Assembly: GCA_013397115.1 (NCBI GenBank)
Contig: VWZW01000522.1
Location: 310,001 to 374,000, forward strand
DNA from: Edolisoma coerulescens
Lineage: Eukaryota > Chordata > Aves > Passeriformes > Campephagidae
Direction: 5' to 3'
DNA: 64,000 nt
This document shows positions 34,885 to 46,836 of this stretch, piece after piece (the first letter of the stretch is position 1; each line of letters opens with the position of its first letter). Made by a program: the position numbers and the translations under genes. The notes below the pieces were generated by a model. The model ran no database searches and had not been told where the DNA came from. It was given only the letters and a program-made list of their open reading frames with translations.

Positions 34885-35058
34885 TCAGCTCTTTTTCTCT
34901 TCTTCTTGGGTCTGAGCTCCATAGTACACCAGTGTCCCTCTGTACTGTGATAGCAGAACACCTTGAATTTGGGCATAGGAGCATGTGGAAACCTCCAAAC
35001 CTTCTCCTGGAGTCCTGGGAAGAGGAACGTCTATTTCAACAAAAGGGCAAGAATTTAT
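34885..35058 (-). CDS. Candidate terminal coding exon, unknown protein (weak)
   Basis: The minus strand has an excellent acceptor (AATACCTCTTCCCTTGCAG) followed by 57 open codons in phase 0 (starting INSCPFVEIDVPLPRTPGEG, ending EEEKKS) and a TGA. The other two frames after the acceptor close soon. The protein is not recognised, two frames on the opposite strand are also open, and no partner exon was found, so chance is likely enough. Confidence 0.18.
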   Translation of the reverse strand: MNSCPFVEIDVPLPRTPGEGLEVSTCSYAQIQGVLLSQYRGTLVYYGAQTQEEEKKS

Positions 35059-36784
35059 CTGCAAGGGAAGAGGTATTAAAACTTGTCCTAGAGTGGAAGC
35101 CAGCAGCAGCACACGCCCTTCCCAGTTTCATGTACCTGCTTTAAGAGCTGCTGTTTTTGAAAAGAGTGTAATTCTGTTATGCAGAGCAGAAAGAATATTA
35201 AATTACGAAAAACAGGTGTGAAATATGTTCCGTGAATGCACTAGAGGAATATGTCTTGCTTTGAAAACAGCTTGAGAGATCTATCAGCATTTCTTAGAAG
35301 AAAAAAAAAAGTTCGTGTCTTGATAATTAAATTAAATGGTTTGTTTTTCCAGTTGTCCTTGTGGTATCAATTGTGAGAGATTGTTAACGTGATAATTTTT
35401 GTCTTGAGGTCTTTAAAAAATCATGTTCTTGTTATTTTTTCATGTGAAAGGCAATGGCACAGAATCATCATCACAGGCTTTGGGAGTTGACTGGCTCACA
35501 CTCTACAAAAGGTGAGTGGAAATTGCTACTGGGACCAGTATCTCATCTTTCATAATAAGAAATTGAGAAAGCTTTGCTTGTTTAATCTGTTTAAACAGCC
35601 CGAGAGAGAATAGGAACAAAACTGGTTTGAAAAATTGTATTTGGAGAGTGTTATTCTTGTTGCACTGCCTGCAGGGAAGGGGCAGAGCTGAGGGTTCAGC
35701 ACCATCTGTCCTTGGTGAGTTTTGACTCTGTCATTTACTGAAGTCTTGGATGAACAGAGAGGATATGCTTACTAAATTTGTCAGTTACTGAAACCTGAGA
35801 GGAGCAGCCATGCTGGTGACTGGAGAAGCAATTTGAAAAACAGGCAATCCATGGAACTGTGGGTTTATTTACCCTACATGTATCTGCCCTGCACATTATG
35901 TGAGCATAACCTTCCCCTCATCCCCTCTGCCCTACCTGTAAGGTGCCATTTCCCATCATCACATACTATTTCTCATCTCCGCTTTGCACTGATGCTGGTT
36001 CTTCCCCATGTTCTCTGTCTCTGAGCTGGGCAAGGGGCAGCAAGACATGAGGCTAGCCCTGAACTAGGCCAAGACTGAGGCACCAGCTGGAAACCCAGGC
36101 AAAATAAATCCCCAGTGAACTCACACAGTGCAGCCTGAACCCCTGCAGGAGCTGTAATTTCCATCTTTTCCCTTTATCTGGTCATTGATTTTCACACAAC
36201 TTGAAAGAACTTAATTCCTTTGCAGCTCTTCAACTAAATCAGATACAGAGGCAAATGAGTTCTAAGAAAATTGAAGGAAATAAGAAAAACTATCAGGTAA
36301 ACAGATAAAGTGGCTGCCTAAATGCATATGTTTTGTTTTCTCAGAAATCAGGTGGAAAATAGGATGCAGTTCAATTTGTAGTTGCTTTCCAAGTGAGATA
36401 GGGAATAATTGCCATATAGCAGCTCTTTAGAAAATGATACAGGAGCTAACAGAATCATGATTCAAAAATTTAAACTTTATATGAGTACATATATGAAAAA
36501 GACTGAAATATTTCAAACTTCTCAGCATGGCAAGGCCGTGGTTCTGGTATTGTGTCTGTTCTTGGGCACCACAGCTCATATTTATGTGGGTCAGCTGGAA
36601 ACAGCCTATAATGTCTGTCCAATTAGATGTCTCAAAAGTGTGATTTAGGAGAATATAATAAACTAATATGTATGATTTACTCTATTAAAAAGGAGTCTTC
36701 AAAGGCTGCATGTAAAAGGAAGTTTTCCATGCAGATTTCCATGTCAATAGTGGATGGGAGAAAAAGAAACAAACCTAATTTTTC

Positions 36785-36999
36785 AGGAAAGGAAGATGCA
36801 GATTAGACATTAACTAAAAACATCTCCAATAGTGTCTGGAGCAGGTTGCCAAAATTTATATTTTATTCACCAGTGCTGGAGACCTTCAGTTGCTGGTAAG
36901 TTTCAGGGATGATATGGATGTATAGTGATGATCCCACCTTGGGGCATGGAAATGACTTACATGATTTCTTGATTTTTTTCCAGCTTTAGTATTCTAAGA
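36785..36999 (+). mobile_element. Old CR1 3' end fragment
   Basis: Plus-strand, strongly diverged CR1 terminus: GCAGATTAGACATTAACTAA (former CAGATTGGACATTAGG), GTGTCTGGAGCAGGTTGCC, TGGAGACCTTCAGTTGCTGG, and an end like AGTATTCTAAGACTCC. Confidence 0.6.
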
Positions 37000-38521
37000 C
37001 TCCATGTTTGATCTCTGTGAATGCAAAAGAAAGAAGAAGAATTATTTACATTAAGGAACATTGTTGATAAAAAAAGCCTGTGAATTCTGGCTATACATCA
37101 ATTATTCGTGAAATTAGAAGAAAGCTTATAACCATTCAGGGACAGTTTTCCATGCAAAATGCAAATCTAAGTGGCTCTGAGCAGGAATACAATCAGTTTA
37201 GAAAGGTGTGGTGCATGTTTTCTTCTGATTCCAGGGGACTTAGCTCAAAGATATAGAAAGACCCTTCTGGTAATCTTACATATGCATGATCTTTGCTTCC
37301 CAGAAGAAGGCAACTGAATGCTTTAAGCCCACAGGAGTCCTGCTATGGCTTATGAGCAAGGCAAGCGAACCTGACTCACAGTAGTGTGCAAACTCATCTC
37401 TCCTTTTAATGTGCTTCTTGGTACATTCTTTTCCAAAGCTTTATTTTATCTTACCCCTTTTCTGATGTTCCAGTTCACTATCTAGGGGTTTATAATCCTT
37501 TCAATGACAGTGAAGCATCATGAACACTGGATGGTGGCATTGTAGAATGAATCAGGCATGCAAAACAAGCAGGATCTATTTATATACACAGATATCCCAG
37601 TAATCAAGGAAAAGATTTGCTGAGTAAAATTGTTGTAAAGTACCCCATATACAATTTACTTTTGGAAAAAGAGTTGAAATTATTTTGTAAACTCGTTCAG
37701 TATTTCAGATTTTCTTCTAAGTAAAAAGATTAAGAATTGTGGGGAAAGAAAAAAGCAGAATAATTTATGGCATTTGTTCTCACAGAAAAATCCTTGATTA
37801 CTTTAAGGAGATAGCCTATGCAAAAAACATTTTAAAGCAAGCAGACATTTTACAATAGAGTTAATCCTGCAAGGAGGAAAGGCAGAAATAAATTTGTGGA
37901 AGATTTCTTTCATTTTCATTAGGTTGTTGTTTCATGCAGTTGTTGTTTTACTTAAGCTCTGCAAGAATGAGAAGCAGCATGAACTCCTGAGTGTTCAGAT
38001 GGGAGGCCCATCCTCTGTGGCCTCATCTCAGCCTAGCAGGTAGCAAGATACTTGCCAGTTAGGGACAGCTAATATGTATGGCTGCTCTTTCAAAGAGTTT
38101 CACTGATGTGATAAAAGTTTTCTACTGGTTTTGCCAAAAAAAGTGCAAGGGTCCCTTGTAGTGGAGCCAGAGTTAAAGCTGGTAACAGCTGCCAGATTTT
38201 TCTTTATATTTTGTGGGTAAATTTCTAGGTGCTTCAAGTTGGTTCTTTACAGCTGGATATAGCAGAGGCACTTATTGATGCCGATAGAAGGTTCTCCTTT
38301 CTTAAATACCAGCTTCCTAGGTCGATCCCAAGAAACCAGTCCTCTCCAAAACAAGACCTGAGAAGGATTGGTTCAGGCTGACCTTTTGGCAGTATAGACC
38401 TGCCCATGCCAGATCTGGGCACCTCTGCTGGATGGCATCCTCCAGCACCATCCTCAAGTTTTGGCTACCAGTGCCCAGCTCTCCCACATGCCCCAGGGTT
38501 TGCAGCACACCTTCTCCATCT

Positions 38522-38569
38522 CATGCTATGAAAATGCCAGTCTGGAGGGTGTCACTCTGTCCTCCTGTT
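38522..38569 (+). repeat. Inverted repeat, left arm (48 bp)
   Basis: Begins CATGCTATGAAAATGCCAGT and ends CTGTCCTCCTGTT. It is the exact reverse complement of 39628-39675. Confidence 0.95.
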
Positions 38570-39627
38570 ATCCGAGACACTTGGAGACAAAAGCACCGCA
38601 GTCTCAGCCCGTTCCTGCTTGTGGCATGACAGAAGCACCGCTCTGCCCCTCTGAGGAGTCCTGGGGCCAAGAGTGGCACTGGATGGGTGTAGCCCACAAG
38701 CTTTTTGAGGGGTGAGGGCTGAGAAGGATACACACAGCCCCTCTGTGCCACTTGGCCTTTGAGATGTTGGTGGACACGTCGCTGCAAATATGCCTACAAG
38801 GTGCAGTCAGGTGCAGAGTGGATTTTCGGAGCTCTGATTTTTTGTCAAAGGCACCCGCAGAAGCACTTAAGCTGGATTTAAGCCCATTTATTGATACAGC
38901 TCTGCTGTCTATTTTACTAGTTTTGATACTGTCTCTTATCTCTTTGTGGGATATCAAATGACTGAATTGCTTTCCACTTTAAATGGGACTAAGCCCTGTG
39001 GGACAAAAGTTTATTAGTAATATGAAAAACTATATTTCAAGCCCTGGCTTGTTGAAAAAATGAATCATTATTGCTTAGAATGAGTTCAAATTGTTTAATG
39101 GAATGGAACCAATGGATCCAAGTCCTTAAGACCCTAGTCTTGAACTGAGTTCAGGCTCAGACCTTGGATGAAAACAGTGTGGAGAGATAAAGGGAGAGAG
39201 AAAACACAAGTGCTCTCTTGCTTAAACCTCCCTGAAATGAGATGTTTGTGCATTTTGAAGACCAGTTTCGTGTCAATTAATGAGAAAGTAGACATTAAAT
39301 GTACATTTGAGCAATTTCTCTTTTCAGTTTTGGATACTGCTGGGAGACACTAGATGGCACCTTCTGTTTGCTACGTGCATGAGGCCAGAAATAGGGCCCA
39401 TCTGAATGCTGGTGAAAGCTGACAATTATTTTTGAAGCAACTGGTGCACCCATATGGATCCTTGCTGACGAAGGAGACAGAAATATCCTGGTGTTCCACA
39501 TCCAGAAAAACGGGGGGGACAGAGTACCTATTAACTACCTTGTTTCTTCTCTTTGTATCATCTCTGTGCTGTAGCTAGTGGGCAATGAAATACCGATTTA
39601 GTCAAGGAGCGGGCTGGGAATGGTTGG

Positions 39628-39675
39628 AACAGGAGGACAGAGTGACACCCTCCAGACTGGCATTTTCATAGCATG
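39628..39675 (-). repeat. Inverted repeat, right arm (48 bp)
   Basis: Begins AACAGGAGGACAGAGTGACA and ends TTTTCATAGCATG; all 48 positions are complementary to the left arm. A weaker match (CAGCCCG.TCCT) lies beyond each inner end after a length difference of about 25 bases. No target-site duplication is evident outside the arms. Confidence 0.95.
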
Positions 39676-40686
39676 GCATTTTCATGATGCATTTTAAGGA
39701 AAGGGTTTTCAGGAAAGCCAGATCTGATAGCAGCTAGGGGTGGGACTTAGGCCAATAGGGTACAACTCATCCCAGTGTGCATGTGGAGTGTATGGACATG
39801 TGAGTCTGTAACTGCCTCATCAGACCTCTGGTGTCATTCAGGGTGCCATAAAGTATCCCACATAAAGTCCAGCCACTGCTCCTAGAAGGAATGAGTTCTA
39901 TGTATAGCCTGAGGACTCCAGCAAGGGATCATGAGGAACTAGCCAGTGATCACCAGTGCATTTTCCAGTGACATGAGTGAACATAAATGCAACACTGCAA
40001 TGGTGCCCTTGTAGGAAGAAAATTTATTCCATGACAAAGCTATTTTTTCTTAATTCAGGGGTGAGAAATCTCTGACTGTTCTCCTTAACAAGTTTCTGCA
40101 GGCATATACCTTTTAGAAAGACTTCCACTGAATAGTTTGGGAAAAATCTGCCCTGAGCTAATTGTGCAATTTCTGCTCTGTGTTTATCATGGTACAACCC
40201 CTCATTCTCATCATCCACAAGCAGGGGGATTATGACTGTGCTGTTCTGCAAGATGTCTCAGGCACAGACCACTAGGACTGCCTAAATCATCAGTCTGGTG
40301 CCCTGACATCAAAAACCCTCATCTGATCAATGTTTAATCCACAAAGATTTGCAGAATCCTTGTTCCCCATAGAGCAGATACCACAAAGCCATAAAACAAC
40401 TTCTTTGCCCATTGTAAGTGAACCTTACCTTTAATACAAAAAATGGAAGTATGAGAAATTCAATGAAAAGTCTCAGAAAAGAGCAAGGAAAGATCTAGGA
40501 CTAGAGCAAATGACTTGTCCTGCTAGAGCAGGAGCTGATTTGTAAGGAATAAAAGCCCAGGGCATGCTGGGGACTGGGCTATGTCAGTATCACAGAGAAA
40601 AACAATGACCCTCTCTCCCAGTAGTGTTGTCACTTTAACTTGGAAGAAAATTAATTTCTATCCCTGGATTTGGTGACCTGTCATAG

Positions 40687-41382
40687 TGCGTTGAAGCTGG
40701 CTGAATGCCAGACACCCACCAAAGCCTCTCTATCACTCACCTCTGCAGCTGGACAGGAGAGAGAAAATATAACAAAGGGTCCATGAGCGGAGATAAGAAC
40801 TGGGAGAGATCACTCACCAAAACCTATCGGGGTAAAACAGACTCAAATTAGAGATTTTAATTGAATTGCTTGCTAATTCTGACAAAGTCAGAGCAGGATA
40901 ATGAGAAATAAAATAAAACCTTAAAAATACCTTCACCCCTACCCCTCCCTCCTTCCCAGCTCTACTCCTCCAGCAATGCAGGCAGATGGGGAATGGGGGT
41001 CATGGTCAGTTCATGATGCACTGTTTCTCCCATTGCTCAGAAAGAGGAGTCGCTCCCACAGGAGACCGTTCTCCATGAACTTCTCCAATGTGAGTCTATC
41101 CCACAGGCAACAGTATTCCCTACACTGCTGCAATGTGGGTCACTCTTCCACAGGGTGCAGTCCTTCAGCCACAGCCTGCTCCAGTGTAGGTCCCCCACAG
41201 GGTCACAAGGTCCACCAGCAAACCTGCTNTTCTAACTGACCCAGCCTTCACCAGCGGCATGTTCGTCTTTGGAGCTGCTGGGGACTGGCTCTGCTGGACG
41301 TGGGGGAAGCTTCTGGCAGCTTCTCACAGAAGCCACCCGTCGTCCCCCCCAATACCAAAGCTTGGCCGTGCAAACCCAGTGT
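40687..41382 (-). mobile_element. Avian ERV solo LTR, reverse orientation
   Basis: Same LTR family as the copy at 24.6-25.5 kb. On the plus strand it reads in reverse: ATGCCAGACACCCACCAAAG, GGGAGAGATCACTCACC, AATGAGAAATAAAATAAAAC, several CTCCA/TGCTCCAGTGT repeat units, then GGGGGAAGCTTCTGGCAGC and GCAAACCCAGT at the 5' LTR end. A single N at 41229 marks a jump where part of the repeat array and U3 appears to be missing. No viral genes adjoin it. Flanking 5-mers do not form an obvious target-site duplication. Confidence 0.8.
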
Positions 41383-41820
41383 CTCTGTCCAAACCTGAAC
41401 CAGTCATCTAGACATATAAACCAGCTTGCTAGAGGTTTTCAGTAGCGTCAATATACTCTGCCTGCCTTCCTATTTCTGAAGCTAGACCACACCTTCTGCT
41501 TTCAAGGGAGGAGGAAAAATAAAAAGAAGTCAAGTTATACATTAACAAGAGAAAAAAATCGCCTTCCTGACCACTGCAAGCAACTAGTAGAAACCCTGAA
41601 ACAAGGATTTAATTAGAAACAATGTAAAAAATCATTGGAATTTGCTCTTTCAAAAAATATCCGTTTGGTTTCCTTTTAGACCCCTTGCAATTCCTCCATT
41701 CACTCCTACAATCTCCATCTGACATGCACTAAATATAAATAAAATAAGTCTACTACATTACCTTTATCAAAAAGGATGGGTTTTTTTCAGGAAAATAAAA
41801 GGTTGTACAGTAAAAGTTGC

Positions 41821-42534
41821 ACAGCCCCATCCAGCCTGGCCTTGAACACTTTCAGGGGCATTTACAACTTCTCTGGGCAACCTGTTCCAGTAACTCACCA
41901 CCCTCACAGCAAAGAATTTCTTCCTAATATCTAATCTAAATCTGCCTGCTTTAAATTTGAAGCCATCACCGCTTGCCCTATCACTACATCCTCTTTCAAA
42001 GGTCCCTCTCCAACGCTCGTCAGCCTCCTTTAGGCACTGAAAGGTGCTATAAGGTCTCCTTGAAGCCTTCTCTTCCCCAGGTTGAACAACCCCAACTCTC
42101 TCAGCCAGCTTTCATACAAGATGTTCTCCAGGCACCTGATCATCTTTGTTACCCTCCTGTGGACTCATTCCAACAGATNAAATTTGAAGCCATCACCGCT
42201 TGCCCTATCACTACATCCTCTTTCAAAGGTCCCTCTCCAACGCTCGTCAGCCTCCTTTAGGCACTGAAAGGTGCTATAAGGTCTCCTTGAAGCCTTCTCT
42301 TCCCCAGGTTGAACAACCCCAACTCTCTCAGCCAGCTTTCATACAAGATGTTCTCCAGGCACCTGATCATCTTTGTTACCCTCCTGTGGACTCATTCCAA
42401 CAGATCCACATCCTTCTCATGTTGGGCTCCCCAGAGCTGGATGCAGCACCCTAGGGCGGGTCCATGAGAGCAGTCGCTTCCCTCACCCTGCTGGCCACGC
42501 TGCTTTGGATGCAGACCAGGATATGGTTTTTGCA
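41821..42534 (-). mobile_element. CR1 LINE fragment containing an artificial duplication
   Basis: Minus-strand CR1 (plus strand: CAGCCCCATCCAGCCTGGCC, CTGGGCAACCTGTTCCAGTA, CCCAGGTTGAACAACCCCAA, ATGCAGACCAGGATATGG). It lacks the terminal tail. An internal 226-bp block is present twice around an N, so the real element is about 227 bp shorter. Confidence 0.92.
41953..42405 (+). repeat. 226-bp exact duplication around a single N
   Basis: 41953-42178 and 42180-42405 appear identical base for base and are separated only by N at 42179. This is the signature of an unresolved contig overlap. Confidence 0.96.
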
Positions 42535-43984
42535 TCAGGTAGAAACATCCCTTGGCCACAGCTCCCTCACCTGCTCTGCTCTGCAGACACACTGAGCAAA
42601 CCCTTGATTCCTCAGCCGTTTGAACCAAAGCGCTTGACGAAAAGCTCACTTGGCATCATCTCCTTAGTTAGTAAATGTGGCTGAGAAGCTTGGTAAGTAA
42701 TTTGTTGTGTTGTCAGGACCTCACTAGCCAGGCCGATTAATGTTTAGTGAAAATCATATTCCTGAGTTTGAAAGGCACAATATTGTCACGGAATGAATGC
42801 CTGTGGCCAGCAAGGACCACATGTCTCTTACAGGTGCTTAAACAACAGGTCAGCAGGAAGAGGCTGATCATTCTTGGGACTTGCATGGATAAGGAGTTAC
42901 TTGTGGGAGATATTAAGACAAGCCCTTAAGTTCAGACCCCTGTAGCACACCTCGGTGAGTCTCCAGTCTGAGACACCAAGACCCGAGGTGTGCTGCAGGA
43001 CATTTGCACAGCAATGGTGGGATGAATGGGAAGTCTATCTCCAACAAGGCAAGGTGCTGTATTTTACATACCTCTTTCCCTTTTCTTTGGTAAAGAGAAT
43101 GATGAAGTAAGAATGATGAAACGTGAGTAGAGAATTTACACCTGAGAAGGAAGATGGTGGATTTGAATGTATCTGCAATGTTCAGTCTGATCTTTGGGTT
43201 CTGGGAGCCTTCTCATGACCCTGCTTTCAATGGTGATGCTTCTCTTCAGTTACCTATTTCTACTCTTGCTTCTCTTGGTGCATTTTATGTTGTACCTGTG
43301 TGAGGAATTAAAATCTGTGTTTTGAGTAGATGATAAATCAGCAGAATTGGGTGGCATTGCAGTTTAATATTCTAAGAATTTGATTAATCAACATGCAGTC
43401 AGTAGAGGAACCCAGCAAAGAGCACTGGAATAGTATCTCGCTGAAATATCAAAGGCTGGCCTGCAATTGCTTCTTCTTTTCGTAATTCTCTCAGGCTTCT
43501 GCTGCTGAAAATTATAATAATAGCTTTTTTTAATCATGTCTCATACCTCTAAAAGAGGCAATATTAAGAAAAAGTTATTAAAAGGGAGGTATTAATGGAA
43601 AAAGGCAATTCACCATTTTCTGCAATGGTAAATTGTGTCTCACTAATCTATTAGAATTTTTGAATCTGTAAGTAATGCAATGTAAAACTGCAAAGCAGTG
43701 TAAAAAAATTAAAAATCAATTAATTTTCATTTACAAAAGGTAAGTAAAAAGATTCCTTAGAAGGTGTAAAAACATGTCTTGTTTCTGTTTGGGGAAGCAA
43801 TTGGGATTGCTTGGTGTTGTCTGGAAGCAAAAGCCAAGAAATAGAAAGTAAAGAATCAGATGAATCCATTTCCAGCAAAGCAAAAGATTTAGAGTAGTGT
43901 ACTCAAGTACTGATCCTTTGAATAATATTCTTGGAGCCTGTCATGAGGAGGGAATGTTGTTTGGAGCTCCAGAGAGCTGAACAA
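42535..43984. other. Intergenic with a hairpin
   Basis: Unique-looking sequence. The hairpin at 42939-42999 is the only structure noted; 43.3-43.8 kb is AT-rich. Confidence 0.5.
42939..42999 (+). other. 61-nt stem-loop, 17-bp stem
   Basis: CCTGTAGCACACCTCGG (42939-42955) pairs with CCGAGGTGTGCTGCAGG (42983-42999), with 16 Watson-Crick pairs and one G-U in RNA. The 27-nt apical part can form a further 5-bp stem, GTCTC (42959-42963) with GAGAC (42970-42974) around a 6-nt loop. The size suits a small pre-miRNA-like hairpin or a palindromic element; expression is unknown. Confidence 0.7.
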
Positions 43985-44520
43985 TAGGGAGCAAAATGAC
44001 AGGTGGAGCTCAGTGTCAACAAATGCAAAATACTATTAATTGGAGAGGGAAACATGATTTACTCGTTAACCTTACACCATTCTGCCCGTGTCAGGTTAGG
44101 AAGGGGACTTGGATGTGGTGGTAGACAGATGTGTATAGCCACAGTCCAAAGAATGGAACAAGTTCATAGTCAGTGAAGGCATGGAAAAAGAAGGCAGTGC
44201 TTTTATGTGGTCAGCAGTGTGACTCTGTGGGGAAGGACTGGGTGCTCACAGTCTCAAGAGACAATCTGTGAAGCAGATCTGTGTCAGCTTCAGCACAGGG
44301 TGATGGGAATGATTGGGAATGTGTTAAAATATTCAGCAGAAACCATGTTTTAAAAGACTGAGATCTTTTAAAGGTCTGCCTTTGAACCAAGGAAAAGTGT
44401 GACTACGATAGCAACTTATAAAGCAGCAGATGATCTGGAGAAGTGAGTTTGGGAACTTAAGAATAAGAGGAAATCAATGGCTTAGACAAAGGAAATGCAG
44501 TTAATTGGAATTAGTTCAAT
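43985..44520 (+). mobile_element. Probable old CR1-like LINE remnant
   Basis: Plus-strand patches resemble the late ORF2 part of amniote CR1: GGAGCTCAGTGTCAACAAAT, GACTTGGATGTGGTGGTAGA, GGGTGATGGGAATGATTGGG, and AAGAATAAGAGGAAATCAAT. Stops are frequent. The similarity is by eye and weak. Confidence 0.45.
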
Positions 44521-46751
44521 TATAATTTGGATAATTCAGTATGTATCTGGGTTTTACTGCTCCAACCTGGGACACCAAACATCTGGGCTTACCCACTTTT
44601 TCAGTCATTGAGTCTCACAGAGAGAAAATTACAAAGTGATAGAAGGGAATCTCATTGCCGCAGAAAAAATAATTAGACCGTAAAAATCATTAACCCAGAG
44701 TTGTGTTTACCATTAATACTCTATCAAATGTTGATTGTGTGACTATACTGCAGAGTAAAAGAGCAGACATAACCACTGCCCAACAATATAAATAAGGTCA
44801 TTGTTGCTGTGAAAGAAAACATGACATGGATGAAAATGGTCCAGAAGGTACTTTCATCTATTAGTGATAAAACTGAGCAGATTTTTAGACATAAACCATT
44901 GAGTATTTTTTATTAATTTTCTGGTAACAAAATCATTAAGAAATTAGTGTCTGTTAAAAAAATATATGTCCAGAAAGACACATTCCAAACTTCAGAAGCT
45001 GCTTGTGCACATTGAACTCACCTTAATACATTTTGGAAAGAGCAGCATTTTGCTTGGTATGAACATGCCTGCCAAGTACAGCCACGTGCAATATCTGCTT
45101 TCTGCTATCCAGTGGTCTCCATTCAACTTTCTTCCATGTTGTCATGGCAATAAGACTGTTTTTGACACTGCCATTAATGAACTCTGAGGGTGAGAGAGGT
45201 CCTTCTCCAACAAAGAGTGACACCACCACAAAGCAAATTAAATTGCTCTGACAATGTATCTATTGAGAGTGAGTTCACGTGTCACTGGAGCTTTTAGGAT
45301 CTTATTGATGACTTTGTGGCTGCCAAAAGTCATAAAGTACTGCTGTTGTAACAGGTTTATGTTTATAGACAGTATTTGCCTGCGTTGTTTGATCGCCCTA
45401 ATGCTGATATATTCTGTCATTTTACCTTGACAGTTGTATTCACTATTACTCCTCTGTCAGTGAGTTAATGAAGGTGTGTGTGTCAGTAATCATTTCTTAT
45501 CTCCAAGGAGGTATAATGTATATGCCATAAACACATAACTACGTGACAACTGATTACACTACAGTTAAGTGATAAGAGGAGTTGACAGGAGTAGCTGAGG
45601 ATCACAAAATAGGCGTAGACCGGCACCTTCTCCTGGGTGATAAAAGCTGAAATAAAGGTCGCCCAAACCACATGTGGATAGGGCCTTTTACAGCCAGTTT
45701 GCTGCCTGTTCATAAAAAGACCTTCCATCTGCAGAAATTATAAGAGACACTGAGAAGCCTTCTTTTAAAGACCATACATGAATGTGCATGGTGCTTTACC
45801 TAGAAAGGTCACCACCCTGCTGTGACTGGCTCCCTGATTCTAAACCTGTAGTGCTGTCGACTCAGAGTTTATTGGCTGCATAGCAATATGTGAGTCTTAT
45901 TTTCCCTGAACTAAGGAGCTGACATCAGTCTGTAATTTTGTTTTTTTCTGGAAAACAGAGGGAATGAGGTGAGCTGTAACAGATAGACTGACTTGCCATG
46001 GTTGCTCCTGGAAATGGCATAGGGGAGATGGAGGTGATAGACGCTGTAGGCTTGGATGAGGGCGTCCTCATCCCATCCCAGTCTTCCTGCAAGAGGTTGC
46101 AAGAGAGACTGGCTTTCCAGGACACTACAGAAGTTTTTGTATACTGTGTAGGCAGCTGACTCTATCTGATCTTACACACATGGCACTCTTCTCTCTTAAA
46201 TGACTGCATACCTCTGCTCAGGGCCAGCTGGTCTTGCAGGCAGTCACCGTCCCTAAAGGTGATACCCCGTACCTACAAGCTGAAAAAAGAAACTTTATCC
46301 TGCCCTGGCAGAGCACACAAGGACTGTCTGAGCATTAACAACTGCACAACACTGCAAGAGCTTCAGGCCTTTGGGCATGTAGCTCTTGTCTGCTATAACC
46401 TAGCTTGATCAAAAACACCACCGTGCAATATTTTTTCTTTCCCACTCACAGAAAAATTAGTAAAGCTGTGGGCAAATGTAATCCTGGGGATATTTCTGAG
46501 GAGATTACTGTATAGTAGGGTACACGGAGCCATACTATTGTCAGCAGCAAAGTCAAAAGATCCTAAAAGCTCCAATGACATGTGAACTCTCAACAGATAT
46601 GCTCTCACCAAGTGCTTGTGTTTTGAAGTCCCTGTTACTTGGAGACTCACAGGTACCATGATAAACAAACAGCTGATTTGGGATTGTAATGGCACCGCCA
46701 TAACAAACACCTGGAAAATGCCCTTGACAACATGCTTTAATCTTTTTCAGC
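44521..46751. other. Intergenic, possible conserved noncoding patch
   Basis: No gene recognised. 45230-45430 has homeobox-like TAAT and balanced composition and may be conserved noncoding sequence, which cannot be tested from one genome. Confidence 0.4.
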
Positions 46752-46836
46752 CCTTACCTGGTCAGGCAGTTGGACTAGATGCTCATCATAAGTCCCTTCC
46801 AGCTGAAATATTCCATTCTATTCTATTCTATTCTAG
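46752..46836 (+). mobile_element. CR1 3' tail with (ATTCT)n end
   Basis: TGGACTAGATGCTCATCATA, AGTCCCTTCCAGCTGAAATA, followed by four ATTCT units (46815-46834). Last 85 bases of a CR1 copy. Confidence 0.88.

Larger units (their letters stand above)
31346..36784. other. Intergenic, nothing certain
   Basis: AT-rich stretch; 31.5-32.8 kb is T-rich with open frames of low-complexity character. It contains a short tandem duplication (33208-33248) and a weak minus-strand terminal exon candidate (34885-35058), listed separately. No other gene or repeat recognised. Confidence 0.45.
37000..40686. other. Intergenic with a long inverted repeat
   Basis: No gene recognised. The only clear structure is the pair of 48-bp inverted arms described next. 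38.2-38.9 kb is GC-richer and has chance open frames on both strands. Confidence 0.5.

Noticed and set aside
35451..35511. Plus-strand exon-like stretch with strong acceptor and GTGAGT donor
   Set aside because: The sequence GCACAGAATCATCATCACAG looks like a CR1 tail remnant, and no partner exon was found.
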